A stretch of DNA of 42,386 nucleotides from Comamonadaceae bacterium (GTDB lineage: Bacteria; Pseudomonadota; Gammaproteobacteria; Burkholderiales; Burkholderiaceae_C), in NCBI GenBank assembly GCA_947447355.1, contig CANFJF010000031.1:1-42386 (forward strand). The letters run 5' to 3'. Positions 15,337-23,722 of this stretch are shown one piece after another. The position numbers and the translations under genes are program-made. The first letter of the stretch is position 1, and each line of letters opens with the position of its first letter. The notes under the pieces were generated by a model that worked only from the letters and a program-made list of their open reading frames with translations, made no database searches and was not told where the DNA came from.

Positions 15337-16041
15337 CTACTTGGCCAACTCAATCCTCATAACGTCGATCACCGATTTGTAATCCGGCTTACCAAAAATG
15401 GCGCTGCCCGCCACAAAGGCGTCAGCCCCCGCAGCGGCGACGCGGGCGATGTTGTCGGTCTTGATGCCGCCATCGACTTCCAAGCGAATGTCTTTGCCAG
15501 ACGCCTCAATGCGCTTGCGTGCGTTTTCGATCTTGCGCAGCGCCGAGTCGATGAAACTCTGGCCACCAAAGCCCGGGTTGACGCTCATGATCAGTATCAG
15601 GTCGATGTCGTCAATCACCCAGTCCAGCACCTCCATGGACGCCGCAGGGTTGAACACCAGCCCGGCTTTGCAGCCTTTTGACTTGATGGCCTGCACGCTG
15701 CGGTGCACATGGCCCGAGGCATCAGGGTGAAAGCTGATGTAGTCGGCACCGGCATCGGCAAAGGCGGCGGCCAACGCATCGACCGGCTGCACCATCAGGT
15801 GCACGTCAATCGGCACGGGCTGGCCCGAAGCCGTCACGGCATGGGGTTTGAGGGCGCTGCAGATCATCGGGCCGAAGGTCAGATTCGGCACGTAATGGTT
15901 GTCCATCACGTCAAAATGAATCCAGTCGGCGCCAGCGGCGATGACGTTTTTAACTTCCTCTCCCAGTCGGGCGAAGTCGGCCGACAAGATGGACGGGGCG
16001 ATTTTGTAAGCAGGCTTATGGGTTTTAGCAGGTGTACTCAT
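15337..16041 (-). CDS. rpe: Ribulose-phosphate 3-epimerase
   Basis: A 234-residue TIM-barrel enzyme interconverting ribulose 5-phosphate and xylulose 5-phosphate in the pentose phosphate and Calvin pathways. Hallmarks: [18 protein letters not shown] near the start, [20 protein letters not shown] with metal-binding His and Asp, [18 protein letters not shown] with a flexible loop, and the phosphate-binding end LEVDGGIK followed by [12 protein letters not shown]. The N-terminal dozen residues are a variable extension. It is divergent from apaG. Confidence 0.96.
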   Translation of the reverse strand: MSTPAKTHKPAYKIAPSILSADFARLGEEVKNVIAAGADWIHFDVMDNHYVPNLTFGPMICSALKPHAVTASGQPVPIDVHLMVQPVDALAAAFADAGADYISFHPDASGHVHRSVQAIKSKGCKAGLVFNPAASMEVLDWVIDDIDLILIMSVNPGFGGQSFIDSALRKIENARKRIEASGKDIRLEVDGGIKTDNIARVAAAGADAFVAGSAIFGKPDYKSVIDVMRIELAK

Positions 16042-16122
16042 ACAGGGATTGTCGCTGAAAGAAGCTCAAAGAAGCCCATCCGGGCAGCCTCTGAGATGCC
16101 GCGTTAACATGCAGGACTTACT

Positions 16123-16521
16123 GTGAGCACCATGCCAACTTACCAAATTTCCTGCGAAGTCCTGCCGCTGTACCTGCCGGAACAATCCGACCCCGACAGC
16201 AAGGTGTTCACTTTTTCTTACACCGTCACCATCACCAACACGGGTGATATTGCGGCGCAACTGATCGCGCGACATTGGTTCATCAGCGACGCCAACGGCC
16301 ACAACGAAGAGGTCAAGGGCTTGGGCGTTGTCGGCCACCAACCTTTGCTCAAACCGGGCGAATCATTTCAGTACACCAGTGGCTCGCGCCTGCGCACCGC
16401 CACCGGCACCATGCACGGCAGTTATTTTTGTGTCGCAGAAGACGCCACACGTTTTGAAGCGCAAATCCCGATGTTTGTGCTTGAAGCCACATCTGGCGCT
16501 GCCGCTCGGGTGCTGCACTGA
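16123..16521 (+). CDS. apaG: ApaG family protein
   Basis: A 132-residue small beta-sandwich (DUF525/ApaG) protein linked in enterobacteria to Co2+ and Mg2+ homeostasis; its biochemical role is not firmly known. Typical features are VFTFSYTVTITNTG near 27, AQLIARHWFISDANG and the GVVGHQPLLKPGESFQYTSG segment. The GTG at 16123 is preferred because AGGA at 16113-16116 is well spaced to it; the ATG three codons later (16132) is an alternative. It is followed after about 10 bp by the Gcr-type gene. Confidence 0.93.
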   Translation: MSTMPTYQISCEVLPLYLPEQSDPDSKVFTFSYTVTITNTGDIAAQLIARHWFISDANGHNEEVKGLGVVGHQPLLKPGESFQYTSGSRLRTATGTMHGSYFCVAEDATRFEAQIPMFVLEATSGAAARVLH

Positions 16522-16531
16522 ACGGCCCGTT

Positions 16532-18508
16532 TTGCCGCTGAGCGCCAACTTGCTCCCGGCGCTGGCCACCTTGCTGGCCCGGCTTGACCCGAATGCCTCG
16601 CTGGCTGATCGACATGTCTGGCTCATCGACCTGCTGCAGTGGGTGCGTGGCGACAGCCGTTCCGCACCCGCCGCCGCCCTCCGGCTACAGCAATTCATGG
16701 AGGCCGTGGAAGCGCAGCCCACAGTGCGCAGCCGCTTACAAGCATGGTGGCGAACGCTGATGCAAACCATCGATGTCACGCCTTTGCTGGCCGACTTTGG
16801 TTTTGCCCCGCGCACCGCCTTCGTCAGCGAACTGACCGAACGCATTCGGATCAAGCTGTTGCCGGGAACGCCTGAAACCACCGACGCCGCAGAGCTGTTT
16901 TCACTGCTCATGCCGAGCCGTTTTGACGCGCAATGGTTGACGCTGCTGGATGAAGCGCAGATTAATCGGTTGACAGCGCTTATCACTGAGCGCTCAGACA
17001 CCGATGAATGGGGCTGGCAGCACAGCCTGCTGGACGCGCTGACGTATTGCACGGCGCACATCAGAGCCACCGGTTTCTCACCAGAACTGCGGCTGCGCAT
17101 GAGCGATGAAGAAAAAAGAGCGCGGCCCTTTCACGCCCTGCCGGCTGATGTTGAAGACCTGCGTCGGATCTTTTTTGCACCCCAACACCAGGCCGACGAA
17201 CTGCAAGCGGCGGTGGTACGCTATCGGGAGCGCATGGAAGCTTGCCGACGCGCCATCAACAGCATTTACGCGCACCTTGATGAACACGGGATTTCAGTGG
17301 GGATGGTGTTCCGCCTGCGCCAGCTCAGAGCGCGCTTTCTGCGTGTCCGTGAGTTGCTCGATTGCTTGCTGTCGCCGAAACCCGCATCGGCCGCTGTCAA
17401 GCTGCTGGCGCGCATGGCGCTGGTCGCCGAAGACCGTAAAAGCATTCGGGCGCTGATCGCCGCCAACTCGACCTTGTTGGCCGCCAAGATGGCCGAGCGA
17501 AGCGCTGAAACCGGCGAGCATTACATCGCCCGCACCCGCGCCGACTATCGGAGCATGCTGGGCAAAGCGCTGGGCGGTGGTGCCATCACCGCGGTCACCA
17601 CGGTCCTGAAATTTGGCATCGTGGCGCTTGGTTTGTCGGCCTTCTGGGCGGGCATGAGCGCCAGCCTGATGTACGCGGCCAGCTTCGTCGTTATTCAGTT
17701 GCTGCACTTCACTTTGGCCACCAAGCAACCGGCGATGACCGCGCCTGTCATGGCCGCCAAGCTCAAAGAGCTCGACACCACCGAAGCCATCGGTGCGTTT
17801 GTTGACGAAGTCACTCACTTGGTACGCTCGCAATCAGCCTCAGTGCTAGGCAATGTCCTGATGGTCGTGCCCGTGGTGGTGCTCATCAACCTATTGGTTG
17901 TGCTGGTCAGCGACCAAACGATGATCAGCCATGCCGAAGCGCAGCATGTGTTGCACAGCCTGAGCTTGCTAGGCCCGACCCTGTTGTGGGCAGCTTTCAC
18001 GGGTGGGCTGCTGTTTGTCGCCAGCCTGATGGCCGGCTGGGCTGAAAACTGGTTTGTGCTGAACCGACTGGAATCCGCCATGCGTTACAACCCGCGCATC
18101 ACGGCAGCCTTGGGCAAAGCCCGGGCCGACCGCTGGGCCAGCTTCATCCGCGACAACATCTCGGGCCTGGCGTCGAACATCGCGCTGGGTTTCATGCTCG
18201 GCATGATTCCGCCCATCACGGACTTTTTAGGCCTGCAACTCGAAGTGCGCCATGTGACGCTGTCCGCCGGTCAACTCGCTGCCGCCGGAGCAGCACTGGG
18301 CGTGGATGTCTGGCGCCTTTCGGGTTTTTGGTGGTGCGTGGCTGCCATCCCGCTGATTGGCTTGTTCAACTTGGGTGTCAGCTTTTTTTGCGCTTTCCGG
18401 CTGGCCGCGCAAGCCCATAGCGTGAGCAGTGCTGACCGCAAACGCATCCGCGCAGCGATCTGGCTGCGCCTGCGCCAACGTCCGAGCAGTTTTTTCACTG
18501 CGGGGTAA
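16532..18508 (+). CDS. gcr: Gcr-type 'site-specific recombinase' family membrane protein
   Basis: About 658 residues if started at TTG 16532; the frame opens further upstream inside apaG and the first internal ATG is much later, so the start is uncertain. It matches the beta-proteobacterial family annotated as site-specific recombinase Gcr. I see no serine or tyrosine recombinase catalytic motif. The C-terminal half has several strongly hydrophobic segments (around ITAVTTVLKFGIVALGLSAF, VLMVVPVVVLINLLVVLV, LLWAAFTGGLLFVASLMAGW, IALGFMLGMIPP and WWCVAAIPLIGLFNLGVSFF), so it looks like a multi-pass membrane protein. The N-terminal 350 residues appear soluble and helical. Its true function is unknown. 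Confidence 0.75.
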   Translation: MPLSANLLPALATLLARLDPNASLADRHVWLIDLLQWVRGDSRSAPAAALRLQQFMEAVEAQPTVRSRLQAWWRTLMQTIDVTPLLADFGFAPRTAFVSELTERIRIKLLPGTPETTDAAELFSLLMPSRFDAQWLTLLDEAQINRLTALITERSDTDEWGWQHSLLDALTYCTAHIRATGFSPELRLRMSDEEKRARPFHALPADVEDLRRIFFAPQHQADELQAAVVRYRERMEACRRAINSIYAHLDEHGISVGMVFRLRQLRARFLRVRELLDCLLSPKPASAAVKLLARMALVAEDRKSIRALIAANSTLLAAKMAERSAETGEHYIARTRADYRSMLGKALGGGAITAVTTVLKFGIVALGLSAFWAGMSASLMYAASFVVIQLLHFTLATKQPAMTAPVMAAKLKELDTTEAIGAFVDEVTHLVRSQSASVLGNVLMVVPVVVLINLLVVLVSDQTMISHAEAQHVLHSLSLLGPTLLWAAFTGGLLFVASLMAGWAENWFVLNRLESAMRYNPRITAALGKARADRWASFIRDNISGLASNIALGFMLGMIPPITDFLGLQLEVRHVTLSAGQLAAAGAALGVDVWRLSGFWWCVAAIPLIGLFNLGVSFFCAFRLAAQAHSVSSADRKRIRAAIWLRLRQRPSSFFTAG

Positions 18509-18545
18509 ATCAGTCGCCGCCGCTGCGGCGTTATGCTCATGCCCC

Positions 18546-19532
18546 ATGGGAGAGTTTGACCTGATTGAACGCTATTTCAAGCGGCCCGCCAAGCGCGCGC
18601 TGCTGGGGATGGGTGACGACTGTGCTTTGCTGCAGCCACCCACCGGCTCGCACATGGCGATCTCCAGCGACATGCTGGTGGAGGGCCGGCATTTTTTTGC
18701 TGACGTCGATCCCCGCACGCTGGGACACAAGGCATTGGCCGTGAATCTGAGTGACCTGGCCGCCTGCGGTGCCGAGCCGCTGGCCTTCACGCTGGCACTG
18801 GCCTTGCCACAGATCGACGAGGCTTGGCTGGCGGGCTTTTCACAAGGCCTGTTTGCGCTGGCGGATCAGCATGACTGCGAGTTGATCGGCGGCGACACCA
18901 CACGCGGGCCGTTGAACATCTGCATCACGGTCTTTGGCAGCGTGCCGGCGCCCGCCGGAAAGAGTCAAGCCTTGCTGCGCAGTTGCGCACAGCCCGGCGA
19001 CGATATCTATGTGAGCGGCCAGCTGGGTGATGCGCGGCTGGCGTTGGAGGCCTTGCGCGGCAAGGTGCACCTATCGCCCGCCCTGCTGAAAGCGGCCCGG
19101 CAGCGGCTTGAAGAACCCAGCCCCCGCATCGCCTTGGGACTGGCGCTGCGCGGTCTGGCCAGCGCGGCGATGGACCTCAGCGACGGGCTGGTCGGTGATC
19201 TTCAACATCTTTTAAAAGCCTCCCAAGTCGGCGCAACACTGCACACAGCCGCAGCGCTGGATCGGCTCGCTGCTCGGACGCACGCCGACTGGCCCAGCGC
19301 CGGCATCAGCGACCACGCTGCGTTGACCTGCGTGCTGTCAGGCGGCGACGACTACGAGCTGCTCTTCACCGCGCCGCCCAGCGCTGCTGCGGCGCTGCAA
19401 GTCGCCGCGCGGCAAAGCGCCACACCGATCCACTGTATTGGCAGCATCAACGCAGCACCCGGGCTGCAGCTGCTGGACGAACACGGGCGCGAGTTACCCA
19501 TGCACTTCACCTCGTTTGACCACTTCTCATGA
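18546..19532 (+). CDS. thiL: Thiamine-monophosphate kinase
   Basis: A 328-residue enzyme of the PurM/ThiL fold that phosphorylates thiamine monophosphate with ATP to the active cofactor thiamine diphosphate. Visible: MGEFDLIERYF at the start, GMGDDCALLQPP with metal-binding Asp residues, SSDMLVEGRHF, GHKALAVNLSDLAACGAEP, IGGDTTRG, AMDLSDGLVGDL and SGGDDYELLFT. The ATG at 18546 gives the canonical N-terminus; the frame extends upstream without support. It precedes pgpA and pncC in an order common in proteobacteria. Thiamine diphosphate also serves the ilvB and ior products in this window. Confidence 0.95.
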   Translation: MGEFDLIERYFKRPAKRALLGMGDDCALLQPPTGSHMAISSDMLVEGRHFFADVDPRTLGHKALAVNLSDLAACGAEPLAFTLALALPQIDEAWLAGFSQGLFALADQHDCELIGGDTTRGPLNICITVFGSVPAPAGKSQALLRSCAQPGDDIYVSGQLGDARLALEALRGKVHLSPALLKAARQRLEEPSPRIALGLALRGLASAAMDLSDGLVGDLQHLLKASQVGATLHTAAALDRLAARTHADWPSAGISDHAALTCVLSGGDDYELLFTAPPSAAAALQVAARQSATPIHCIGSINAAPGLQLLDEHGRELPMHFTSFDHFS

Positions 19533-19551
19533 CCCCCTTGATCGCCACCTC

Positions 19552-20070
19552 ATGATCCCTTCTACCGAAGCCGCCGCCATCTTGCGACCCACACCGAGAT
19601 TTTTGTTATCGCACCCGGCGCACTTCATCGCGCTCGGTTTTGGCTCAGGCCTGAGCCCGGTGGCGCCCGGCACTGCCGGGACGCTGTGGGCTTGGCTGGC
19701 TTTTCTGGTGATGCAGCATTGGTTAACAACCGCTCAACTGGGCTGGGTCATAGCGGTTTCGTTGCTGGTCGGCTGGTGGGCCTGCACCGTCACGGCGCAG
19801 CACATGAAGATCGCGGATTCAGGCCACATCGTCTGGGACGAAATAGCCGCGTTCTGGATTGTCTTGTGGCTGTTGCTACCGGCGAGCTTCTTGGCTCAAA
19901 TCGTCGCCTTTGTGCTGTTTCGCGCCTTTGACGCCTTGAAGCCCGGCCCAATGGCCTGGGCAGACAAGCACTTCAAAGGCTTCGGCCCGCGCGGCGGCTT
20001 CGGCATCATGTTCGACGATGTGCTGGCGGCTTTTTGCACCTTGCTGGTCTTGGCTTTTTGGAAGTCATGA
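19552..20070 (+). CDS. pgpA: Phosphatidylglycerophosphatase A
   Basis: A 172-residue inner-membrane lipid phosphatase that dephosphorylates phosphatidylglycerol phosphate. Family motifs: GFGSGLSPVAPGTAGTLWAW (about 27-46), DSGHIVWDEIAAFW with conserved acidic residues, and FRAFDALKPGP plus GGFGIMFDDVLAA near the C-terminus. Two to three hydrophobic segments are visible. The ATG at 19552 lies shortly after the thiL stop. Its stop overlaps the pncC start (ATGA at 20067-20070). Confidence 0.94.
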   Translation: MIPSTEAAAILRPTPRFLLSHPAHFIALGFGSGLSPVAPGTAGTLWAWLAFLVMQHWLTTAQLGWVIAVSLLVGWWACTVTAQHMKIADSGHIVWDEIAAFWIVLWLLLPASFLAQIVAFVLFRAFDALKPGPMAWADKHFKGFGPRGGFGIMFDDVLAAFCTLLVLAFWKS

Positions 20071-20564
20071 TGGTGAATCAAGTCATGCCCAAACGCCACG
20101 CACTGACCCTGCAAGTCGCTGACTTGCTGCAACAGAAAAAGTTGCTGCTGGCCACCGCCGAAAGCTGCACCGGCGGCCTGATTGCAGCCGCCTGCACAGA
20201 CCTGGCCGGCTCCAGCGTCTGGTTTGAACGTGGCTTTGTCAGCTACTCCAATGCGGCCAAGACCGAGTTGCTGGGCGTCTCAGCCGACTTGATTGAGAGC
20301 CATGGTGCTGTCAGTGAACCAGTCGTCCGCGCCATGGTCGAAGGTGCGCTGCAGCATTCACGCGCGCAAGTCGCCGTGGCCGTCACCGGTGTCGCCGGGC
20401 CGGGTGGCGGCAGTGCGGACAAACCAGTCGGGACCGTCTGGTTTGGCTGGGCCACACCGGATGGCGTGGTCACCGACAAACGCTGCTTTGACGGCGACCG
20501 CCAGCACGTGCGCGAAGCGACCGTGCAACACGCGCTGTTGCGCCTGAAACAACTCTTGGCCTGA
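20067..20564 (+). CDS. pncC: Nicotinamide-nucleotide amidohydrolase (CinA C-terminal family)
   Basis: A 165-residue protein equal to the CinA C-terminal domain, which deamidates NMN to nicotinic acid mononucleotide in pyridine nucleotide salvage. Hallmarks: LATAESCTGGLIAAACTDLAGSS near 30-52 with the catalytic Ser, GFVSYSNAAKTELLGV, and VAVTGVAGPGGGSADKPVGTVW. The ATG at 20067 overlaps the pgpA stop; in-frame ATGs at 20070 and 20085 are alternatives. This is the stand-alone form without the N-terminal CinA domain. Confidence 0.93.
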   Translation: MMVNQVMPKRHALTLQVADLLQQKKLLLATAESCTGGLIAAACTDLAGSSVWFERGFVSYSNAAKTELLGVSADLIESHGAVSEPVVRAMVEGALQHSRAQVAVAVTGVAGPGGGSADKPVGTVWFGWATPDGVVTDKRCFDGDRQHVREATVQHALLRLKQLLA

Positions 20565-20681
20565 CGTCGAGCCGACCTAAGCCGGCGCCGCACCGCGCCC
20601 GAAAGAGGGGCAAAAAGTACACCAAGCCACGGCGAACAACGAAAAAACTCATGTAAGCTTCTTGACAGCTAAAAAACCAGT

Positions 20682-20698
20682 GGGCGGAAATTCCGCCC
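20682..20698. promoter_or_regulatory. Hairpin just upstream of the pntAA ribosome-binding site
   Basis: GGGCGGAA (20682-20689) and TTCCGCCC (20691-20698) form an 8-bp GC-rich perfect palindrome around a single A, seven bases before the AGGAG ribosome-binding site. As DNA it may be an operator; as RNA the one-base loop would force opening of the central pairs. A TTGACA lies at 20662-20667 but has no good -10 partner. Confidence 0.45.
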
Positions 20699-20716
20699 CA
20701 TAACTAGGAGTGGCCC

Positions 20717-21832
20717 ATGCTGATTGGGGTACCTGCGGAGATCATGACCGGCGAGACACGTGTCGCCGTCACGCCTGAAACGGCCAAAAAACTCAAAGCC
20801 CAAGGCCATACCGTTCGCGTTCAATCGGGTGCCGGCGTTGCTGCCAGCGTGCCTGATACCGCCTACGAAGCGGTCGGCGCTGAGATCACCGATGCCGCTG
20901 GCGCTTATGCCTGCGACATCGTGCTCAAAGTGCGCTGCCCCTTGGACATTGAGATGCCATTAGCGCGCTCCGGTGGTGTCATCACCGGCATGTTGAACCC
21001 CTTTGATGCGACTGGCCTGCAGCGTCTGGCCAGCGCCGGCCTGACGTCTTTTGCGCTCGAAGCCGCGCCCCGCACCAGCCGCGCGCAAAGCATGGACGTG
21101 TTGTCTTCACAAGCCAACATCGCCGGCTACAAGGCGGTCATCATGGCGGCGGACCGCTACCAACGCTTTTTCCCCATGCTGATGACGGCGGCCGGTACGG
21201 TCAAAGCCGCCCGCGTGGTGATTCTGGGCGTCGGCGTCGCCGGTCTGCAAGCGATTGCCACAGCCAAGCGACTCGGCGCGGTCATTGAAGCCAGTGACGT
21301 GCGGCCCAGCGTGAAAGAACAAGTCGAGTCGCTCGGCGGCAAGTTCATCGACGTGCCTTACGAAACCGACGAAGAGCGCGAAGCCGCTGTCGGCGTCGGC
21401 GGCTATGCCAAGCCCATGCCGCCAAGCTGGCTGGCGCGGCAAAAAGTAGAAGTCGCCAAGCGCGTCGCGCAAGCGGACATCGTCATCACCACCGCCTTGA
21501 TTCCGGGCCGCGCTGCACCGGTGCTGGTCACCGAAGACATGGTCAAGTCCATGAAGCCGGGCAGCGTGATCGTTGACTTGGCCGCACCGCAAGGCGGCAA
21601 CTGCCCGCTGACCGAGCCCGGACAGATTGTTGTCAAGCATGGCGTGACCTTGATTGGCGAGACCAACGTGCCCGCATTAGTCGCCGCCGATGCGAGCGCG
21701 CTCTACGCCCGCAACCTGTTGGACTTCCTCAAGTTGATCATCAACAAAGACGGGGCGCTGACGATCGACCTCGAGGACGACATCGTTGCCGCCTGCCTGA
21801 TGACGCGCAACGGCGAAGTCACCAAAAAATAA
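20717..21832 (+). CDS. pntAA: NAD(P) transhydrogenase alpha subunit part 1 (NAD(H)-binding)
   Basis: A 371-residue soluble dI component of proton-translocating transhydrogenase, which couples hydride transfer from NADH to NADP+ to proton entry. It begins MLIGVPAEIMTGETRVAVTP, typical of the AlaDH/PNT family, and has the NAD-binding Rossmann segment GVGVAGLQAIATAKRLGA near 171 followed by the acidic EASDVR. In E. coli this domain is fused with the membrane part in PntA (about 510 residues); here the subunits are split into three genes as in Rhodospirillum. AGGAG precedes the ATG. Confidence 0.95.
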   Translation: MLIGVPAEIMTGETRVAVTPETAKKLKAQGHTVRVQSGAGVAASVPDTAYEAVGAEITDAAGAYACDIVLKVRCPLDIEMPLARSGGVITGMLNPFDATGLQRLASAGLTSFALEAAPRTSRAQSMDVLSSQANIAGYKAVIMAADRYQRFFPMLMTAAGTVKAARVVILGVGVAGLQAIATAKRLGAVIEASDVRPSVKEQVESLGGKFIDVPYETDEEREAAVGVGGYAKPMPPSWLARQKVEVAKRVAQADIVITTALIPGRAAPVLVTEDMVKSMKPGSVIVDLAAPQGGNCPLTEPGQIVVKHGVTLIGETNVPALVAADASALYARNLLDFLKLIINKDGALTIDLEDDIVAACLMTRNGEVTKK

Positions 21833-21850
21833 AAGTTGAGGAACAAGACC

Positions 21851-22183
21851 ATGGAATTCGCCTCCCCCGGAATCATTAACCTGATTATTTTTGTGCTGGC
21901 CATCTACGTCGGCTACCACGTGGTGTGGACGGTCACGCCGGCCTTGCACACCCCTTTGATGGCAGTCACCAACGCCATCTCGGCGATTGTCATTGTGGGT
22001 GCCATGCTGGCCGCCGCCATGACCGTCACACCACTCGGCAAAACCATGGGCGTGTTGGCCGTGGCGCTGGCAGCGGTCAACGTGTTTGGCGGCTTTTTGG
22101 TGACCCGCCGCATGCTGGAAATGTTCAAGAAAAAAGAAAAGAAAGCAGCCGCACCCGCTGCTGACGCAGGAGCCGCCAAATGA
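21851..22183 (+). CDS. pntAB: NAD(P) transhydrogenase alpha subunit part 2 (membrane)
   Basis: A 110-residue membrane protein with three predicted transmembrane helices (ending [46 protein letters not shown]) and a lysine/alanine-rich C-terminal tail. It supplies the alpha-side helices of the proton channel. The ATG at 21851 has a GAGGAA ribosome-binding site; a TTG at 21836 in frame is less likely. It overlaps pntB by ATGA at 22180-22183. Confidence 0.94.
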   Translation: MEFASPGIINLIIFVLAIYVGYHVVWTVTPALHTPLMAVTNAISAIVIVGAMLAAAMTVTPLGKTMGVLAVALAAVNVFGGFLVTRRMLEMFKKKEKKAAAPAADAGAAK

Positions 22184-23613
22184 GCATGAACCTCGTCACC
22201 CTGCTGTATTTGCTGGCATCGGTCTGCTTCATTCAGGCGCTCAAAGGCCTGTCACACCCGACCACCTCGATCCGTGGCAACGCCTTCGGCATGGCCGGCA
22301 TGGCCATTGCCGTGCTGACCACTGCCGCCCTCATCGTCGAACTCTCCAACGGTGCTGCACAAGGCATGGTCTATGTGCTGGTCGCGCTGGTGGTGGGCGG
22401 TGCCGCAGGCACCCTCATGGCCAAGCGCGTCGAGATGACCAAGATGCCCGAACTGGTGGCTTTCATGCACAGCATGATCGGCTTGGCGGCGGTGTTTATC
22501 GCAGTCGCCGCCGTGGCCGAACCGGACGCCTTTGCCATTGTCGCCAAAGGCTTGGGCACCGCCGCGATTCCGGCGGGTAACCGACTGGAGTTGTTCCTCG
22601 GCGCGGCGATTGGTGCCGTGACCTTCAGCGGCTCGGTGATTGCTTTTGGCAAACTCAGTGGCAAGTACAAATTCCGTTTGTTCCAAGGCGCACCAGTGTC
22701 CTTTGCCGGCCAGCACAAATTGAATTTAGTGCTGGGTCTGGCGACCTTGGGCCTCGGTCTGCTGTTCACCTTCACCGGCAGCTGGAACGCGTTTTTTGCC
22801 ATGCTCGCGCTGTCCTTCGTGCTGGGCGTGCTGATCATCATCCCGATTGGCGGCGCTGATATGCCGGTGGTCGTGTCGATGCTGAACAGCTATTCGGGCT
22901 GGGCTGCAGCCGGCATCGGTTTTTCGCTGAACAACGCCATGCTGATCGTCGCCGGTTCGCTGGTCGGTTCGTCCGGTGCCATCCTCTCGTACATCATGTG
23001 CAAGGCGATGAACCGCTCATTCTTCAATGTGATTTTGGGCGGCTTCGGCGGTGACGCTGGCACGGCCGTCGTCGGCTCAGCCGAGCAGCGCAGCGTCAAG
23101 TCAGGCTCAGCCGATGACGCCGCCTTTATTCTGGGCAATGCGGAATCCGTCATCATCGTGCCCGGCTACGGCTTGGCCGTGGCCCGCGCGCAGCACTCGG
23201 TCAAAGAACTGGCGCAAAAACTCACCGACCGCGGCATCAGCGTCAAGTACGCGATTCACCCGGTGGCCGGCCGCATGCCGGGTCACATGAACGTGTTGCT
23301 GGCCGAAGCCGAAGTGCCCTACGACCAAGTGCACGAAATGGAAGACATCAACGCCGAGTTCGGCCAAGCGGACGTCGCCATCATTCTGGGCGCCAACGAC
23401 GTGGTGAATCCGGCGGCGCACGTCAAGGGTAGCGCGATTTACGGCATGCCGATTCTGGAGGCTTACAAGGCCAAGACCGTGATCGTCAACAAGCGCTCGA
23501 TGGCGGCCGGTTACGCCGGCCTTGACAACGAACTCTTTTACATGGACAAGACCATGATGGTTTTTGGCGATGCCAAGAAGATCATTGAAGACATGGGCAA
23601 GGCGATCGAATAA
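22180..23613 (+). CDS. pntB: NAD(P) transhydrogenase beta subunit
   Basis: A 477-residue subunit. The N-terminal 270 residues hold about nine transmembrane helices of the proton channel; the C-terminal 190 residues form the NADP(H)-binding dIII domain with [38 protein letters not shown] and [12 protein letters not shown]. The start codon overlaps the pntAB stop. An intrinsic terminator follows directly, closing the three-gene operon. The enzyme is a main NADPH source and would support biosynthesis and glutathione reduction. Confidence 0.96.
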   Translation: MSMNLVTLLYLLASVCFIQALKGLSHPTTSIRGNAFGMAGMAIAVLTTAALIVELSNGAAQGMVYVLVALVVGGAAGTLMAKRVEMTKMPELVAFMHSMIGLAAVFIAVAAVAEPDAFAIVAKGLGTAAIPAGNRLELFLGAAIGAVTFSGSVIAFGKLSGKYKFRLFQGAPVSFAGQHKLNLVLGLATLGLGLLFTFTGSWNAFFAMLALSFVLGVLIIIPIGGADMPVVVSMLNSYSGWAAAGIGFSLNNAMLIVAGSLVGSSGAILSYIMCKAMNRSFFNVILGGFGGDAGTAVVGSAEQRSVKSGSADDAAFILGNAESVIIVPGYGLAVARAQHSVKELAQKLTDRGISVKYAIHPVAGRMPGHMNVLLAEAEVPYDQVHEMEDINAEFGQADVAIILGANDVVNPAAHVKGSAIYGMPILEAYKAKTVIVNKRSMAAGYAGLDNELFYMDKTMMVFGDAKKIIEDMGKAIE

Positions 23614-23618
23614 GCCTG

Positions 23619-23641
23619 CGGGCGGCACCGCCGTCCGTTTT
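23619..23641 (+). terminator. Intrinsic terminator after pntB
   Basis: CGGGCGG (23619-23625) pairs with CCGTCCG (23631-23637) as a 7-bp stem with one G-T wobble and a 5-base loop, followed by TTTT. It starts five bases after the pntB stop codon. Confidence 0.65.
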
Positions 23642-23722
23642 AAAGACAGGCAGAAAGCCCCGCAGAGGGCGTGCCCCGACCCACGGAGCGCTGCACATTG
23701 AGAAAGAATGGAGGAGAACAAA

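Noticed and set aside
20662..20690. TTGACA as the -35 of the pntAA promoter.
   Set aside because: No acceptable -10 occurs 16-18 bp downstream.
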